A stretch of DNA of 64,000 bases from Flavobacterium ardleyense (GCF_033547075.1 NZ_CP137891.1:806001-870000), one strand, 5' to 3'; shown: positions 9,545 to 18,455, counted from the first letter of the stretch. Numbers and translations are program-made. Notes: generated by a model from the sequence alone, not told the origin.

Positions 9545-12367
9545 TTAAAAGTTAACATAAAGGTTTACAAAGTACGTGCGTCCGTAGCCGTAGAAATATT
9601 TACTTCCAAAAGCGGGAGTACCACTTGAAACATCTTGATTAAGTTGTCTGTAATTTCCATTTCGCGCTTGTTCAAATCCACCTGTCTTGTAGGTAACATC
9701 AAAGACGTTATTTACACTTGCAAAGATTCCGATAGTCTTACCAGAAATTCTCCAAGATTTTCCACCAACAAGATTAAACAATGTAAAGTCGTCAAACTTC
9801 TCTTGTTTTAATAATTCTCTAGCACGTTCTGGAGTAATTTCTGCAAATGGCAATCCAAATGGATCTTCAGGATTGTTAAAGAAATTAGCCGTACGAGCAA
9901 TTGGAGCAACATCAATATAGTTTGCACCCAAGTAATTTACGTTGGCACCAATCCACCAAAATTTAGGATCACGGTATTCAATTCCCAAAGATGCTGCTTG
10001 TTGCGGCATTCCGGCTTGTTTGTATCCTTTTAAGGTAGCCTCACCATAATTTTTGAGAGGGTAAATATTTTCTGAAGTAGCTAGTGCGTCAATATTAATA
10101 GATACATTAGGGTTGTTGTCATAAGTATATTCTCCATAAGCTGCTGTCGCAATCAATTTTATGGTCGAAGTAATTTGGTATTCAAGTCCAAGTTCAGCTC
10201 CAATATTTCTCTTATTAAGTCCAGTTACTGTTTCTGCAACAAATGAATTAGTCTCATTGAAAGCCGTATTTGGATCATCCTCTCCACCAATTCCGTCTGA
10301 GAAAAAGAATGATGTTTCAGATGCATTCTGAATTTTCGAGAAGTAGGCGGTAACTCTCGCCTTAAGTTTTGGCATTTTTAAAATATAACTCGCATCGGCA
10401 CTTGAAACAAGTTCATTGTCAAGTTTGCTAATTATATTATTATTGATACGTGCATTTGTAAAAGTGTTTTTAAGCGAAGGAGCTTTGCTCATATAAAGTC
10501 CATTGAAATCTAATATATGCTGACCTGTGATCTTGTACGATAATCCACCTTTAAATCCGAAGTTTTCAAATACTACACTTCTGCTTTTTCCGAAAGAGTT
10601 TTTAGGATAATAGCCGTTTTTGTAATGTCCCTCACGTTGATACTCTGAGCGTGTAAAATTCTGCGCTAGATAAAAATCAACCTTATCGTAACTGAATTTA
10701 AACTGTGTGAAAGCATCAACAACCGATGCAGTAAGATTGTAGTTGTAGCCATAAATGTCACCTTCGCCAACAATACGTCCTGGATTGTTTAGATCTGATT
10801 GTTGTTGATTGTAAGACTGTCCAAAAGTGTCCTCGTCAACAAAATAGCTTCCACCTAATAGATCTGTAAGACTTTGATAGTTATGAGAATCTAATAGTTT
10901 GACACTTGCTCCTACATTTAAAACGATATTATCAGAAAGCTTTGTATTCAAAATACTGCTCGCCGTAATCATATCATCATCTGTGCGATCTTCATAAAGA
11001 ACAATATTACTCATTCCCGCTTCTAATTTGTTTGGGTTTGAGTTGTTGAAGTAAATTTCGTCCCAATTAATTTGTCTATTGCTCAGGAATCTTGCTATCG
11101 AGGCTTGGTATTGATTTTCAGGACTATTACCCTCAAATACGTTTAGGTTGCTATATCTAGAAGTATAATAACTAGGCATATATTTATAATAACTTGGGTC
11201 TGGACTATCAACTCCCGTATAATCCAACCTACTATTGGCAATACGACCAGTCTGGAAAGCCACACTCGTATTTAAATTTGTAATGTCATTAATTTTCCAA
11301 TAATGCGTTAGCATAACAATAGGCTCTTCGACATCCTTCTCTCTAGAGTTTCTTTTCTCACCATCTTGATACCCCCAATAAGAATTGTACTCTTTTCCAG
11401 CAATGGCAGTTGCTTCGGCTGTATTTGGAGAATTTTTACCGCGACTATTCTGAGCATAAATAGCGGTAAGATTTAGAGAGTGATTCTCATTAATTCTTTT
11501 TTCGACACTTGCAAAAAACGAATTAGCGCTATAGGTTGTTCCTTCATAAATCCCTTCAAGCGCCCATCGACGACCGGCAGAAACTACATAAGCCCAACCT
11601 TTTGAATTCATTCCCGACGCATGAGTAGCCATTGTACGCCAGTTGTAATTGGTATTTGTTCCAGAAAATGTGATTCTCGTTCCCGGTCTGTAGATTGATG
11701 CACGAGTATTAATAACCTGAGTACCTAATATTCCACCAAAGGTATTATCGGCAGGAGCAGATCCCATGGTAAATTCTTGATTACGAGTAGCGTCATTCAA
11801 CCCTCCCCAGTTACTCCATTGTGGTCTTCCGTCATAAATCTTGTTCATCGTAATACCATTGATCATCGTACTACCGTATTCGTTATCAAGACCTCGAATT
11901 CTAAAACGTGCCTGACCCCAATTAAAAGCTGCTGATTGCTGAAAAGCATCTCTCGAAGCTTGTAACAATCCTGCGGTACTTTCTGAGCCACTATTATCAT
12001 CGCCCAAATCATTTTCGGTAATGGTAATAAGCGAAGCTTGTTGCTCTGAGCTAATGTCAAATTCTAATAGAATCGTTCCCAAATCAATGCTTTCCCCCTC
12101 GGCAAGATCTACCGATAAAAGTTGTTCCTTATAACCACTTGTTCTTATCTGCACAAGATAGGAACCCGCCGGAAGTGCGGTAAATCTAAAAACACCATCA
12201 GAATCAGTGACCTGCGTAAAACTGCTGTTCTGAATATTGATCACAGCATTTAAAAGTGGCTTTTCCGTTTTGGCATCAATTACTTTTCCGCTAAGACTGC
12301 TCGTGCCTTGTGCAAAAACCCACACAACATTTAGCAGAAATAAAATACTAATAGCTAGTTTCTTCAT
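9545..12367 (-). CDS. TonB-dependent receptor with carboxypeptidase-like regulatory domain
   Basis: A 940-residue outer-membrane receptor. Signal peptide MKKLAISILFLLNVVWVFAQ; a carboxypeptidase D-like regulatory beta-sandwich at about 23-105 (GKVIDAKTEKPLLNAVI); plug domain about 130-250 (FRIRGLDNEYGSTMINGI); 22-strand barrel to the C-terminus, ending in the aromatic strand FVNLYVNF. It is the first gene of an operon with two surface lipoproteins, the usual Bacteroidota receptor-plus-lipoprotein arrangement, although neither lipoprotein is a recognisable SusD. A secreted nuclease-fold enzyme is encoded divergently. Together they suggest an uptake locus for a phosphate-containing or nucleic-acid-derived substrate, which is inference from context. 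Confidence 0.92.
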   Translation of the reverse strand: MKKLAISILFLLNVVWVFAQGTSSLSGKVIDAKTEKPLLNAVINIQNSSFTQVTDSDGVFRFTALPAGSYLVQIRTSGYKEQLLSVDLAEGESIDLGTILLEFDISSEQQASLITITENDLGDDNSGSESTAGLLQASRDAFQQSAAFNWGQARFRIRGLDNEYGSTMINGITMNKIYDGRPQWSNWGGLNDATRNQEFTMGSAPADNTFGGILGTQVINTRASIYRPGTRITFSGTNTNYNWRTMATHASGMNSKGWAYVVSAGRRWALEGIYEGTTYSANSFFASVEKRINENHSLNLTAIYAQNSRGKNSPNTAEATAIAGKEYNSYWGYQDGEKRNSREKDVEEPIVMLTHYWKINDITNLNTSVAFQTGRIANSRLDYTGVDSPDPSYYKYMPSYYTSRYSNLNVFEGNSPENQYQASIARFLSNRQINWDEIYFNNSNPNKLEAGMSNIVLYEDRTDDDMITASSILNTKLSDNIVLNVGASVKLLDSHNYQSLTDLLGGSYFVDEDTFGQSYNQQQSDLNNPGRIVGEGDIYGYNYNLTASVVDAFTQFKFSYDKVDFYLAQNFTRSEYQREGHYKNGYYPKNSFGKSRSVVFENFGFKGGLSYKITGQHILDFNGLYMSKAPSLKNTFTNARINNNIISKLDNELVSSADASYILKMPKLKARVTAYFSKIQNASETSFFFSDGIGGEDDPNTAFNETNSFVAETVTGLNKRNIGAELGLEYQITSTIKLIATAAYGEYTYDNNPNVSINIDALATSENIYPLKNYGEATLKGYKQAGMPQQAASLGIEYRDPKFWWIGANVNYLGANYIDVAPIARTANFFNNPEDPFGLPFAEITPERARELLKQEKFDDFTLFNLVGGKSWRISGKTIGIFASVNNVFDVTYKTGGFEQARNGNYRQLNQDVSSGTPAFGSKYFYGYGRTYFVNLYVNF

Positions 12368-12503
12368 AAATAATTCTTAAAGTGAAACGATTAACAAAAT
12401 CATAATTAAAACTTAATTGTGATAAAAGTACATCTTTTAATATAATTCTCTAATTTAGTCGCTAAATAAATATTAAAATAATAATTACTTAATAATGCCA
12501 CCG

Positions 12504-13604
12504 ATGATTTTGAAATACTATCTTACCACACTACTGATGCTAATTTTTTCGACAGTGGCATTTTCGCAAGAGAAAAAATTCAAAATTCATACTGTAGGAT
12601 TTTACAATATGGAGAATCTTTTTGATACTATAAATGATCCTACAATAAATGACGAAGAATGGTTGCCAAACGGCGCACAGAATTGGACATCAAGTAAATA
12701 CAGAAAAAAAGTTTCTAATATGGCGCGGGTAATTGCCGAAATTGGTACCGCCGATAATCCAAATTCACCTACAATTTTAGGAGTTTCAGAAATAGAGAAT
12801 CGATCGGTACTCGAAGATTTGATTAAGCAACCAGCACTTAAAAGTAAAAATTATGGCATCGTACATTTTGATTCGCCAGATAAACGAGGAATAGATGTTG
12901 GACTTATTTACCAAAAAGAGCACTTTAAGCCCATCACTTCTCACAACGTACCTTTGTATATTTATCAGAAAAACACTACTAATAAAAAAACCGAAATTGT
13001 TACTAATGAAGATGACGTTGCAGATGCCGATCCTCGTGGAAGGCGAGTTTACACTCGTGATCAACTCTTGGTTACAGGACTTTTGGATGGCGAAGAAGTA
13101 AGTTTCATCGTCTGCCACTGGCCTTCAAGATCTGGTGGCGAAAAACGCAGCTCACCCTTTCGTGAAGCTGCAGCTCAGCTAAGCAAGCGGATTGTCGATT
13201 CACTGCAGACAATTAATAAAGATGCGAAAGTATTTATTTTAGGAGATCTTAACGACGGTAGTTTCAACAAAAGTGTCAAGGTCGAGCTTGGAGCAAAAGG
13301 AAAGAAATCAGAAGTAAAACCATTGGGAATTTACAATCCTTTCGAAGAAATGGCAAACAAAGGAATGGGCACAATCGCATATCGTGATTCTTGGGATATT
13401 TTTGATATCATAATGTTCACTCAGCCACTGATCGAAACGGATTACAGCAGTTACCGATACTGGAAAGCAGGAATTTACAACGCTCCTTATATGATTACTA
13501 CGGTTGGGCAGTACAAAGGATATCCACTCAGGCATACCGCCACCGAAGTTGGATTTAGCGATCACTTCCCAGTTTTTATTTATCTGATCAAAGAACAGAA
13601 ATAG
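12504..13604 (+). CDS. Secreted endonuclease/exonuclease/phosphatase (EEP) family enzyme
   Basis: About 366 residues from the preferred ATG at 12504 (MILKYYLTTLLMLIFSTVAFSQ, a good signal peptide); the ATG at 12495 adds three residues. EEP motifs are visible in order: FYNMENLFDT (metal/N motif), GVSEIENR (catalytic Glu), VCHWPSRSGG (active-site His), FILGDLND (Asp-x-Asn) and the terminal FSDHFPV (Asp-His pair). These are Mg-dependent phosphodiesterases or nucleases of the DNase I/ExeM type. The signal peptide places it in the periplasm or outside. It is transcribed away from the TonB receptor operon and shares its 127-base control region, which suggests that it prepares substrate (for example nucleic acid) for that receptor. 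Substrate specificity cannot be read from sequence. Confidence 0.85.
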   Translation: MILKYYLTTLLMLIFSTVAFSQEKKFKIHTVGFYNMENLFDTINDPTINDEEWLPNGAQNWTSSKYRKKVSNMARVIAEIGTADNPNSPTILGVSEIENRSVLEDLIKQPALKSKNYGIVHFDSPDKRGIDVGLIYQKEHFKPITSHNVPLYIYQKNTTNKKTEIVTNEDDVADADPRGRRVYTRDQLLVTGLLDGEEVSFIVCHWPSRSGGEKRSSPFREAAAQLSKRIVDSLQTINKDAKVFILGDLNDGSFNKSVKVELGAKGKKSEVKPLGIYNPFEEMANKGMGTIAYRDSWDIFDIIMFTQPLIETDYSSYRYWKAGIYNAPYMITTVGQYKGYPLRHTATEVGFSDHFPVFIYLIKEQK

Positions 13605-13664
13605 GCAATTTAGCAGTCGCGGCGCCAAAATATTCGCTAAATTAGCTTACTAAATTCGAATATT

Positions 13665-14204
13665 ATGGCAGTAGCGCCTCCTTTCAATCTCAATAAATGG
13701 ATTGCCGAAAACAGGCATCTCCTCAAACCACCCGTTGGAAATAAGAATGTGTACATCGATTCGCAAGACTATATTGTGATGATTGTCGCAGGTCCAAACG
13801 CCCGTAAAGACTATCATTACAACGAAACCGAGGAGCTTTTTTACCAACTCGAGGGTACCATTAAGGTCACAATTCAGGATGGGGGCGAACGTCGAGAATT
13901 TACTCTGAATGCCGGCGATATGTATTTGCATCCAGCCAAAACGCCACATTCTCCATCGCGTTCAGAAAACTCGATAGGATTGGTGGTCGAGCGAAAACGG
14001 GCAGGTCAAAATTTAAAAGATGGGCTGCTTTGGTATTGCGACAATTGCAACCATAAATTGTACGAAGTCTATTTCCCGTTAAACGATATCGAAGAAGATT
14101 TTCTGCGACATTTCGAGCATTTTTACAATTCAGAAGAGTTGCGAACCTGCGACAATTGTGGAACCGTGATGGAAGCAGATCCAAAATTCGTCCGAGATAA
14201 ATAA
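13665..14204 (+). CDS. nbaC: 3-hydroxyanthranilate 3,4-dioxygenase
   Basis: A 179-residue cytosolic cupin that opens the ring of 3-hydroxyanthranilate to give the precursor of quinolinate in the kynurenine pathway. All known functional residues are present: iron ligands His51, Glu57 and His95, substrate-binding Arg47, Arg99 and Glu110, and the rubredoxin-like site Cys125-x2-Cys128 / Cys162-x2-Cys165. Length and numbering match the bacterial enzyme exactly. The neighbouring kynurenine-pathway genes are not in the window. It follows the EEP enzyme gene by 60 bases in the same direction but has no obvious functional link to it. Confidence 0.95.
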   Translation: MAVAPPFNLNKWIAENRHLLKPPVGNKNVYIDSQDYIVMIVAGPNARKDYHYNETEELFYQLEGTIKVTIQDGGERREFTLNAGDMYLHPAKTPHSPSRSENSIGLVVERKRAGQNLKDGLLWYCDNCNHKLYEVYFPLNDIEEDFLRHFEHFYNSEELRTCDNCGTVMEADPKFVRDK

Positions 14205-14548
14205 TATTTTTTATTAGGAGCTATTTCCAGCTTTTGCTCCAAGTCCTCACAAACAAAGCCGTTTTTTTAGGTCACAAAAGGAGCTTCCTCCGGTCGCTCT
14301 TTTCTGCCCAAAAAACTGGCTTTTTTTGCTCCGGGCTTTCCACGACAATCTGGGCTAGAGAACAACTTTGACCTAAAGTTTTTGAACATTAAGATTTTAA
14401 GAACCACAAAAATCTATTATTTATTAATGGGCGTGAAATAATAAAAAGCACTGATAAGGAAATAATACATCAATTTCCCAATTTGGCACATAGCTTATTC
14501 TAATTGAGGCAACATTATCGCTTATTAATCTCCTAAAAAAGGCGTAGC
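14205..14548. repeat. Intergenic repeat-like DNA (AGGAGC... element), no gene
   Basis: Begins just after the dioxygenase stop with TTAGGAGCTATTTCCAGC and contains self-complementary patches (for example AAAGCCGTTTTTTT and AAAACTGGCTTTTTT). A similar beginning, TTAGGAGCTTAATCCCGC, occurs after pheS at 45390, so this looks like a dispersed flavobacterial intergenic element. No reading frame or RNA gene is supported. Confidence 0.5.
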
Positions 14549-14926
14549 ATGACTGAAAATGATTTATCATACAAAATAAGAGGAGCCATTTTTAATGTCT
14601 ACAACGGTTTGGGTGCTGGATTGCTTGAATCTGTTTATGTGGCAGCCTTAGAGTGGGAACTTTTGAATCGAGGATTGCATGTCAGAAAGGAAGTTCCAGT
14701 ACCAGTTCATTACAAAGAAGTTAAGCTAGATTTAGGGTTTCGATTAGATTTGTTAGTGGAAAATAAAGTAATCATTGAGGTGAAATCAGTAGAAAACCTT
14801 GCACAAGTTCATCATAAGCAAATACTAACCTATTTGAAAATAACGGAATTGAAACTAGGAATTTTAGTAAATTTTAATGTGGAAAACATTAATGATGGAA
14901 TATTTAGAAAAGTAAATGGATTGTAG
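14549..14926 (+). CDS. GxxExxY family protein (PD-(D/E)XK nuclease-like)
   Basis: A 125-residue protein with the family signature G-x2-E-x2-Y: GAGLLESVY near residue 22. The conserved core LDLGFRLDLLVENKVIIEVK (about 57-77) provides the Asp and the E-x-K motif of the PD-(D/E)XK nuclease fold, followed by the conserved 'H..Q.LTYLK'. Members are usually single small genes of about 125 residues whose biological role is unknown. What stands out here is the position: the stop codon is followed at once by about 0.8 kb of degenerate hairpin repeats. A role in processing or spreading such DNA is speculative. Confidence 0.88.
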   Translation: MTENDLSYKIRGAIFNVYNGLGAGLLESVYVAALEWELLNRGLHVRKEVPVPVHYKEVKLDLGFRLDLLVENKVIIEVKSVENLAQVHHKQILTYLKITELKLGILVNFNVENINDGIFRKVNGL

Positions 14927-14949
14927 GAATCTAACGTATATAAAGACTC

Positions 14950-15750
14950 TGCGATAATCAGCGAGCATTATTTTTTCTCCCGCAGATTCCGAAGATGTTC
15001 GCAGATTAACTCAAAAAAGACCTCCGCAATAATCACCGAAATCAGTGGGCGTTATTTTTGCTTTCGCATCTCCCGCAGCTAAATGCATAAAAGAAAGTTC
15101 TGCGGTAATCCGCGAAATCTGCGGGCGTTATTTTTTCTCATTTAGATTCCGCATCTCCCGTCGATAAGTGCATAAAAAAAACTCTGCAATAATCAGTGGG
15201 CGCTATTTTTTCTCCCGCAGATTCCGCAGATGTTAGCAGATTAACTTACTTAAAAGAACTTTCTGGTGATCCGTGAAATCGGTGGGCGCTATTTTTTCTC
15301 CCGCAGATTCCGCAGATGTTCGCAGATTAACTTACTTAAAAGAACTTTCTGGTGATCCGTGAAATCGGTGGGCGCTATTTTTTTCCCCGCAGATATCCGC
15401 AGATTATACTCACTTAAAAAGAATTCTGTATTGATCCGCAAGCCCTATTTTTTGCTTTCGCATCTCCCGCAGCTAAATGCATAAAAGAAAGTTCTGCGGT
15501 AATCCGCGAAATCCGCGATTTTTTTCCCGCAGATTCCGCAGATTCCGCAGATTCCCGCAGATTAAACTCACTTAAAAACAACTCTGTAGTGATCCGCAAG
15601 TCCTATTATCTGCTTTCGCATCTCCCGCAGCTAACTGCATAAAAGAAAGTTCTGCGACAATCCGCGAAATCCGCGGGCATAAATTTTTTTTACTCTCGCA
15701 GTTATACTCATAATAAAAAACTCTGTGATAATCAGCGAAAACTCTGATCT
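14950..15750. repeat. Array of degenerate hairpin-forming repeats downstream of the GxxExxY gene
   Basis: About ten irregular units of roughly 70-100 bases built from two complementary words, CCGCAGATTCCGCAGAT and its complement-like TCTGCGGTAATCCGCG, spaced by A/T-rich linkers (TTATTTTTT, TTAACTTACTTAAAAGAAC). One stretch is repeated almost exactly with an 86-base period (15236-15297 and 15322-15383). A second longer block starting GCTTTCGCATCTCCCGCAGC occurs near 15060, 15453 and, slightly diverged, 15612. Each unit can fold on itself. Spacing and sequence are too irregular for CRISPR. Short minus-strand reading frames over it are translations of the repeat, not genes. Confidence 0.85.
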
Positions 15751-15805
15751 GCTCCCCAATTCCTAAAATTTCCCTAACCACAACAGCCTTCTCACACAAT
15801 TTCTC

Positions 15806-15813
15806 TATTTTTG
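15806..15813 (+). promoter_or_regulatory. Bacteroidota -7 promoter box for the metal-resistance cluster
   Basis: TATTTTTG matches TAnnTTTG. It lies only 5 bases before the first ATG (15819), so transcription would start at or near that ATG. Either the message is nearly leaderless or translation starts at the second ATG (15843). Confidence 0.5.
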
Positions 15814-15818
15814 CAACT

Positions 15819-16175
15819 ATGAAGATCTCATTATCATTTATTATGTACTTGTTTACGCTGACCATTTTTATGGCTTCAACGTCTGCATTTGCGTGTGATA
15901 CTGAGAAAAATGTAGTGGAAACTAAAGCCTGCTGCAGTTCAGAAAAAGCAAAATCTTGTTGTGATGATACTGCTTCAAATAGCGATTGCGACGGTAGTTG
16001 CGGAAGTAAATCTTGTTCAGGCTTTACGAGTTCACCATCGGTATTCGTACTTCAACAAAATGATTTTACTTCAAAACCTCTCTTCGCTACAATAGAAAAG
16101 TGTTCTTTTTACTTCGGCGAAAGCCACATTCTTACTGGTTTTGTTTTCGTTTGGGACATTCCTAATATAGGATAA
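15819..16175 (+). CDS. Small secreted cysteine-rich protein in metal-resistance cluster
   Basis: A 118-residue protein with a signal peptide ending near SAFA and a cysteine-dense mature N-terminus (ACCSSEKAKSCCDD, CDGSCGSKSC). Eleven cysteines lie within about 45 residues, and a hydrophobic tail follows. I do not recognise a named family. The clustered CC and CxxxC pairs suggest soft-metal (Cu, Ag, Zn) binding. It is the first gene of a run that includes an HMA-domain protein, an HMA-AraC regulator and a heavy-metal ATPase, which supports a metal-buffering or sensing role. Given the promoter box immediately upstream, the ATG at 15843 (MYLFTLTIFMASTSAFA) may be the true start. Confidence 0.6.
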   Translation: MKISLSFIMYLFTLTIFMASTSAFACDTEKNVVETKACCSSEKAKSCCDDTASNSDCDGSCGSKSCSGFTSSPSVFVLQQNDFTSKPLFATIEKCSFYFGESHILTGFVFVWDIPNIG

Positions 16176-16377
16176 ATTTAAAATTTAATAGCCATTAGTG
16201 TGCTTTGTTTTTTCGGCGAAAGCCAGAAACTGCACTTCCAAATTACAATTTTAAACAACAGTTTCTTCAAATTTTTTAGGTATTTCAGTCTTAGAAGATA
16301 CTTGCCGGAAATGAAAATTTCGATGCTTTATTAGCCGAAATATTTCGATGGAGAAACAAATCCTAAATTCGAACAAA

Positions 16378-16887
16378 ATGAAAAATTTCCAATATTTCGC
16401 AGTAGCGATCGTTCTTCTTATTTCGACTTCAATTCAAGCACAAATAAATAAATCTGAAATTATTGCAACTGGACTTACATGTTCAATGTGTTCAAATGCA
16501 ATCTACAAACAACTTCAAACATTGAGTTCAGTAGCAGAGATTGATACAGATTTAAATACAAATACTTTCACAGTAACCGCCAAAAACAATCAAACTCTTG
16601 ATCCTGTTCAGCTAAAAGACGCTGTAGAAAAAGCGGGATTCTTTGTAGGCTCTATGATGGTTTACGTTGACGGATCAAAATTGAGTAAGCAAGAATTGAC
16701 TCTAAATGGCAACAATCTGGTTTTGCTAGATAAAGTACCTGCTACCCATAAAGATTATAAAATGCAGGTTGTTGACGCTGGTTTTGTAACTAGCAAGCAA
16801 CTTAAAAAGAATGAGAAAGCATTCTCTTCGATTATGGATTTTAGTAACTCGAAAGACAAAAAAATCTTTCTAAAAAGTGCTAAATAA
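16378..16887 (+). CDS. Exported heavy-metal-associated (HMA) domain protein
   Basis: About 169 residues from the preferred ATG at 16378 (MKNFQYFAVAIVLLISTSIQAQ, signal peptide; the ATG at 16348 would place ten extra residues before it). The mature protein starts with an HMA fold: IIATGLTCSMCSNAIYKQL with the metal-binding C-x2-C, and AVEKAGFFVGS. The C-terminal half is a hydrophilic domain of unknown kind. Likely a periplasmic copper(I) chaperone. The stop codon overlaps the start of the next gene by one base, so the two are translationally coupled. Confidence 0.8.
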   Translation: MKNFQYFAVAIVLLISTSIQAQINKSEIIATGLTCSMCSNAIYKQLQTLSSVAEIDTDLNTNTFTVTAKNNQTLDPVQLKDAVEKAGFFVGSMMVYVDGSKLSKQELTLNGNNLVLLDKVPATHKDYKMQVVDAGFVTSKQLKKNEKAFSSIMDFSNSKDKKIFLKSAK

Positions 16888-17702
16888 TGAGAAGGCATTT
16901 AATTCTATTCGCAGTTTTTCTCGGACATTCTGCTCAAGTAAAATCGCAAGAACTTTTTGTAATTACCGAACCTGCTAGCAATGTGCCAGCAGGTTCTATT
17001 TCAGTGGGAATCAATCAGGGATTGTTGAAAGCAGAAATTAGCGAAGACTATTATTACAATCTGTCGCCAACTGTTTCCTGGGGTGCAACCAAAAATCTAA
17101 TGTTTAAAGCAGATGGATTTTTCTCTACAGATTATTCAAATTCATTGGCGTTCCGAGGAGCAAGTGTTTATACAAAATACCGATTTCTGTCTGAGGATGA
17201 TTTGCAAAGTCATTTCAGAATGGCTGCTTTTGGACGAGTGAGCAACAACAACGAAGTAGCTGTTACTGAGGAGATAGATTTGATGGGAAATAATTCTGGA
17301 TTTCAAGTAGGACTTGTTGCGACCAAATTAATTAAGAAAGTTGCCATCAGCGCGTCGCTTTCGGGAGTGCATGCCACCAATTTGGACGAAATTTTGCTTG
17401 GACGAGATTTTAACGATTTCGGCGCTGAATATACTCTTTCTGTAGGTAAATTGATGTTGCCAAAGGTGTATACTAGTTTTAATCAGACAAATGTGAACGC
17501 AATGTTTGAATTCAAGGGACAAACTCTAAATAAAAGTGGTAAATCTTACTTAGATGTTGTACCTTCCATACAATTTATTTTTAATAGTCGAGCGCGACTC
17601 GATTTGGCTTACAAACAAGAATTATATAGTAGCTTAAACCGAAATTCCTCAAGTGGTTTTCTGCTTAATTTTCAATATACCTTTTTCAATGTAAGCAATT
17701 AA
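16887..17702 (+). CDS. Outer-membrane beta-barrel-like protein in metal cluster
   Basis: A 271-residue protein with an N-terminal signal (MRRHLILFAVFLGHSAQVKSQ) and an alternating hydrophobic/polar pattern throughout (GSISVGINQGLL, NLMFKADGFFS, AAFGRVSNNN), ending in FQYTFFNVSN. This is the profile of a transmembrane beta-barrel. It starts one base inside the stop of the HMA protein, so the pair probably forms a functional unit, for example metal delivery to or export across the outer membrane. I do not recognise a specific family. Confidence 0.65.
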   Translation: MRRHLILFAVFLGHSAQVKSQELFVITEPASNVPAGSISVGINQGLLKAEISEDYYYNLSPTVSWGATKNLMFKADGFFSTDYSNSLAFRGASVYTKYRFLSEDDLQSHFRMAAFGRVSNNNEVAVTEEIDLMGNNSGFQVGLVATKLIKKVAISASLSGVHATNLDEILLGRDFNDFGAEYTLSVGKLMLPKVYTSFNQTNVNAMFEFKGQTLNKSGKSYLDVVPSIQFIFNSRARLDLAYKQELYSSLNRNSSSGFLLNFQYTFFNVSN

Positions 17703-17749
17703 AGATTTAAATTTCAATAGTTACAAAAAGCTAATTTTAATTCTTTCAG

Positions 17750-18310
17750 ATGATTTTGCACATTAAAAATATGGTTTGCGATCGTTGCAATGCTGCGGTG
17801 CGATCCATTTTAGATTCTCTTGGTATTTCATATCAATCGGTTATTCTTGGCGAAGTTGAATCTACCGAAAAGGTTACAGGAAAGTTACGAACTGCTCTTA
17901 AAAAAGCATTACAAGCTCAAGGTTTTGATCTTCTAGACGATAAAAAATCTAAAATGATTGAGAAGGTCAAAAATCTTCTCATTGCCCTAGTTCAAGAAGA
18001 AGGTGAGCTTGACAAAATAAATATCTCCGAATATGTTTCCCAAGCGATTGCAGTGGATTACAGTAGTTTGAGTCAGATATTTTCAAATCAAGAAGGCTAT
18101 ACTATCGAGCACTATTTTATCTTACAACGGATAGAAAAAGTGAAAGAGCTGCTTCGCTATAATGAAATGTCACTTAGCGAAATAGCAATCAAAATGCATT
18201 TCTCTGATGTTGCGCATCTTAGTAATCAGTTTAAAAAAGTAGTTGGTTGCACTCCAACCGCTTTCAAGAAATTCAGAAGAGTTGACAGAAAGCCTTTAGA
18301 CACGATCTAG
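17750..18310 (+). CDS. AraC-type regulator with N-terminal HMA-like metal-sensing domain
   Basis: A 186-residue protein. Residues 1-65 form an HMA-like domain with the C-x2-C site at Cys10-Cys13 (MVCDRCNAAV). Residues about 75-180 are an AraC/XylS double helix-turn-helix, with the second HTH MSLSEIAIKMHFSDVAHLSN and the typical 'QFKKVVGCTPTAFKK'. The usual AraC sensory cupin is replaced by the metal-binding domain, so the protein most likely detects cytosolic Cu(I) or a similar metal directly. It sits between the envelope metal genes and the ATPase gene, and a strong terminator separates it from the ATPase gene. Confidence 0.85.
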   Translation: MILHIKNMVCDRCNAAVRSILDSLGISYQSVILGEVESTEKVTGKLRTALKKALQAQGFDLLDDKKSKMIEKVKNLLIALVQEEGELDKINISEYVSQAIAVDYSSLSQIFSNQEGYTIEHYFILQRIEKVKELLRYNEMSLSEIAIKMHFSDVAHLSNQFKKVVGCTPTAFKKFRRVDRKPLDTI

Positions 18311-18336
18311 GATACAAATCATATCATAAATTTTAC

Positions 18337-18390
18337 AAACAGTTGTCAGTACAAATTCCGAAATTTGTGACAACTGTTTTTTTTTGGACA
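18337..18390 (+). terminator. Strong two-part intrinsic terminator after the HMA-AraC regulator gene
   Basis: Outer stem AAACAGTTGTCA (18337-18348) with TGACAACTGTTT (18368-18379), inner stem ACAAATT (18351-18357) with AATTTGT (18362-18368, sharing its last T with the outer arm), followed by a run of T. It should end the four-gene transcript before the ATPase gene, which then needs its own promoter in 18391-18455. Confidence 0.88.
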
Positions 18391-18455
18391 GGATTTGCAC
18401 AGTTTCAGTTTTAGCAGCTTTACTATTTTTTCGCTGCAACTAATATTAAAAAATT

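Noticed and set aside
12786..14184. Minus-strand frames of about 100 codons opposite the EEP and dioxygenase genes
   Set aside because: They are antisense shadows of two genes with complete catalytic motifs.
14950..15750. Possible CRISPR array
   Set aside because: Units vary in length and sequence, contain both orientations of the same word, have no unique spacers of constant size, and no cas gene is near.
15414..15865. Two minus-strand reading frames (61 and 97 codons)
   Set aside because: They are translations of the hairpin repeats (SAESAESAGK, ISRITAELSFM) and the second runs into the upstream region of the Cys-rich protein gene.
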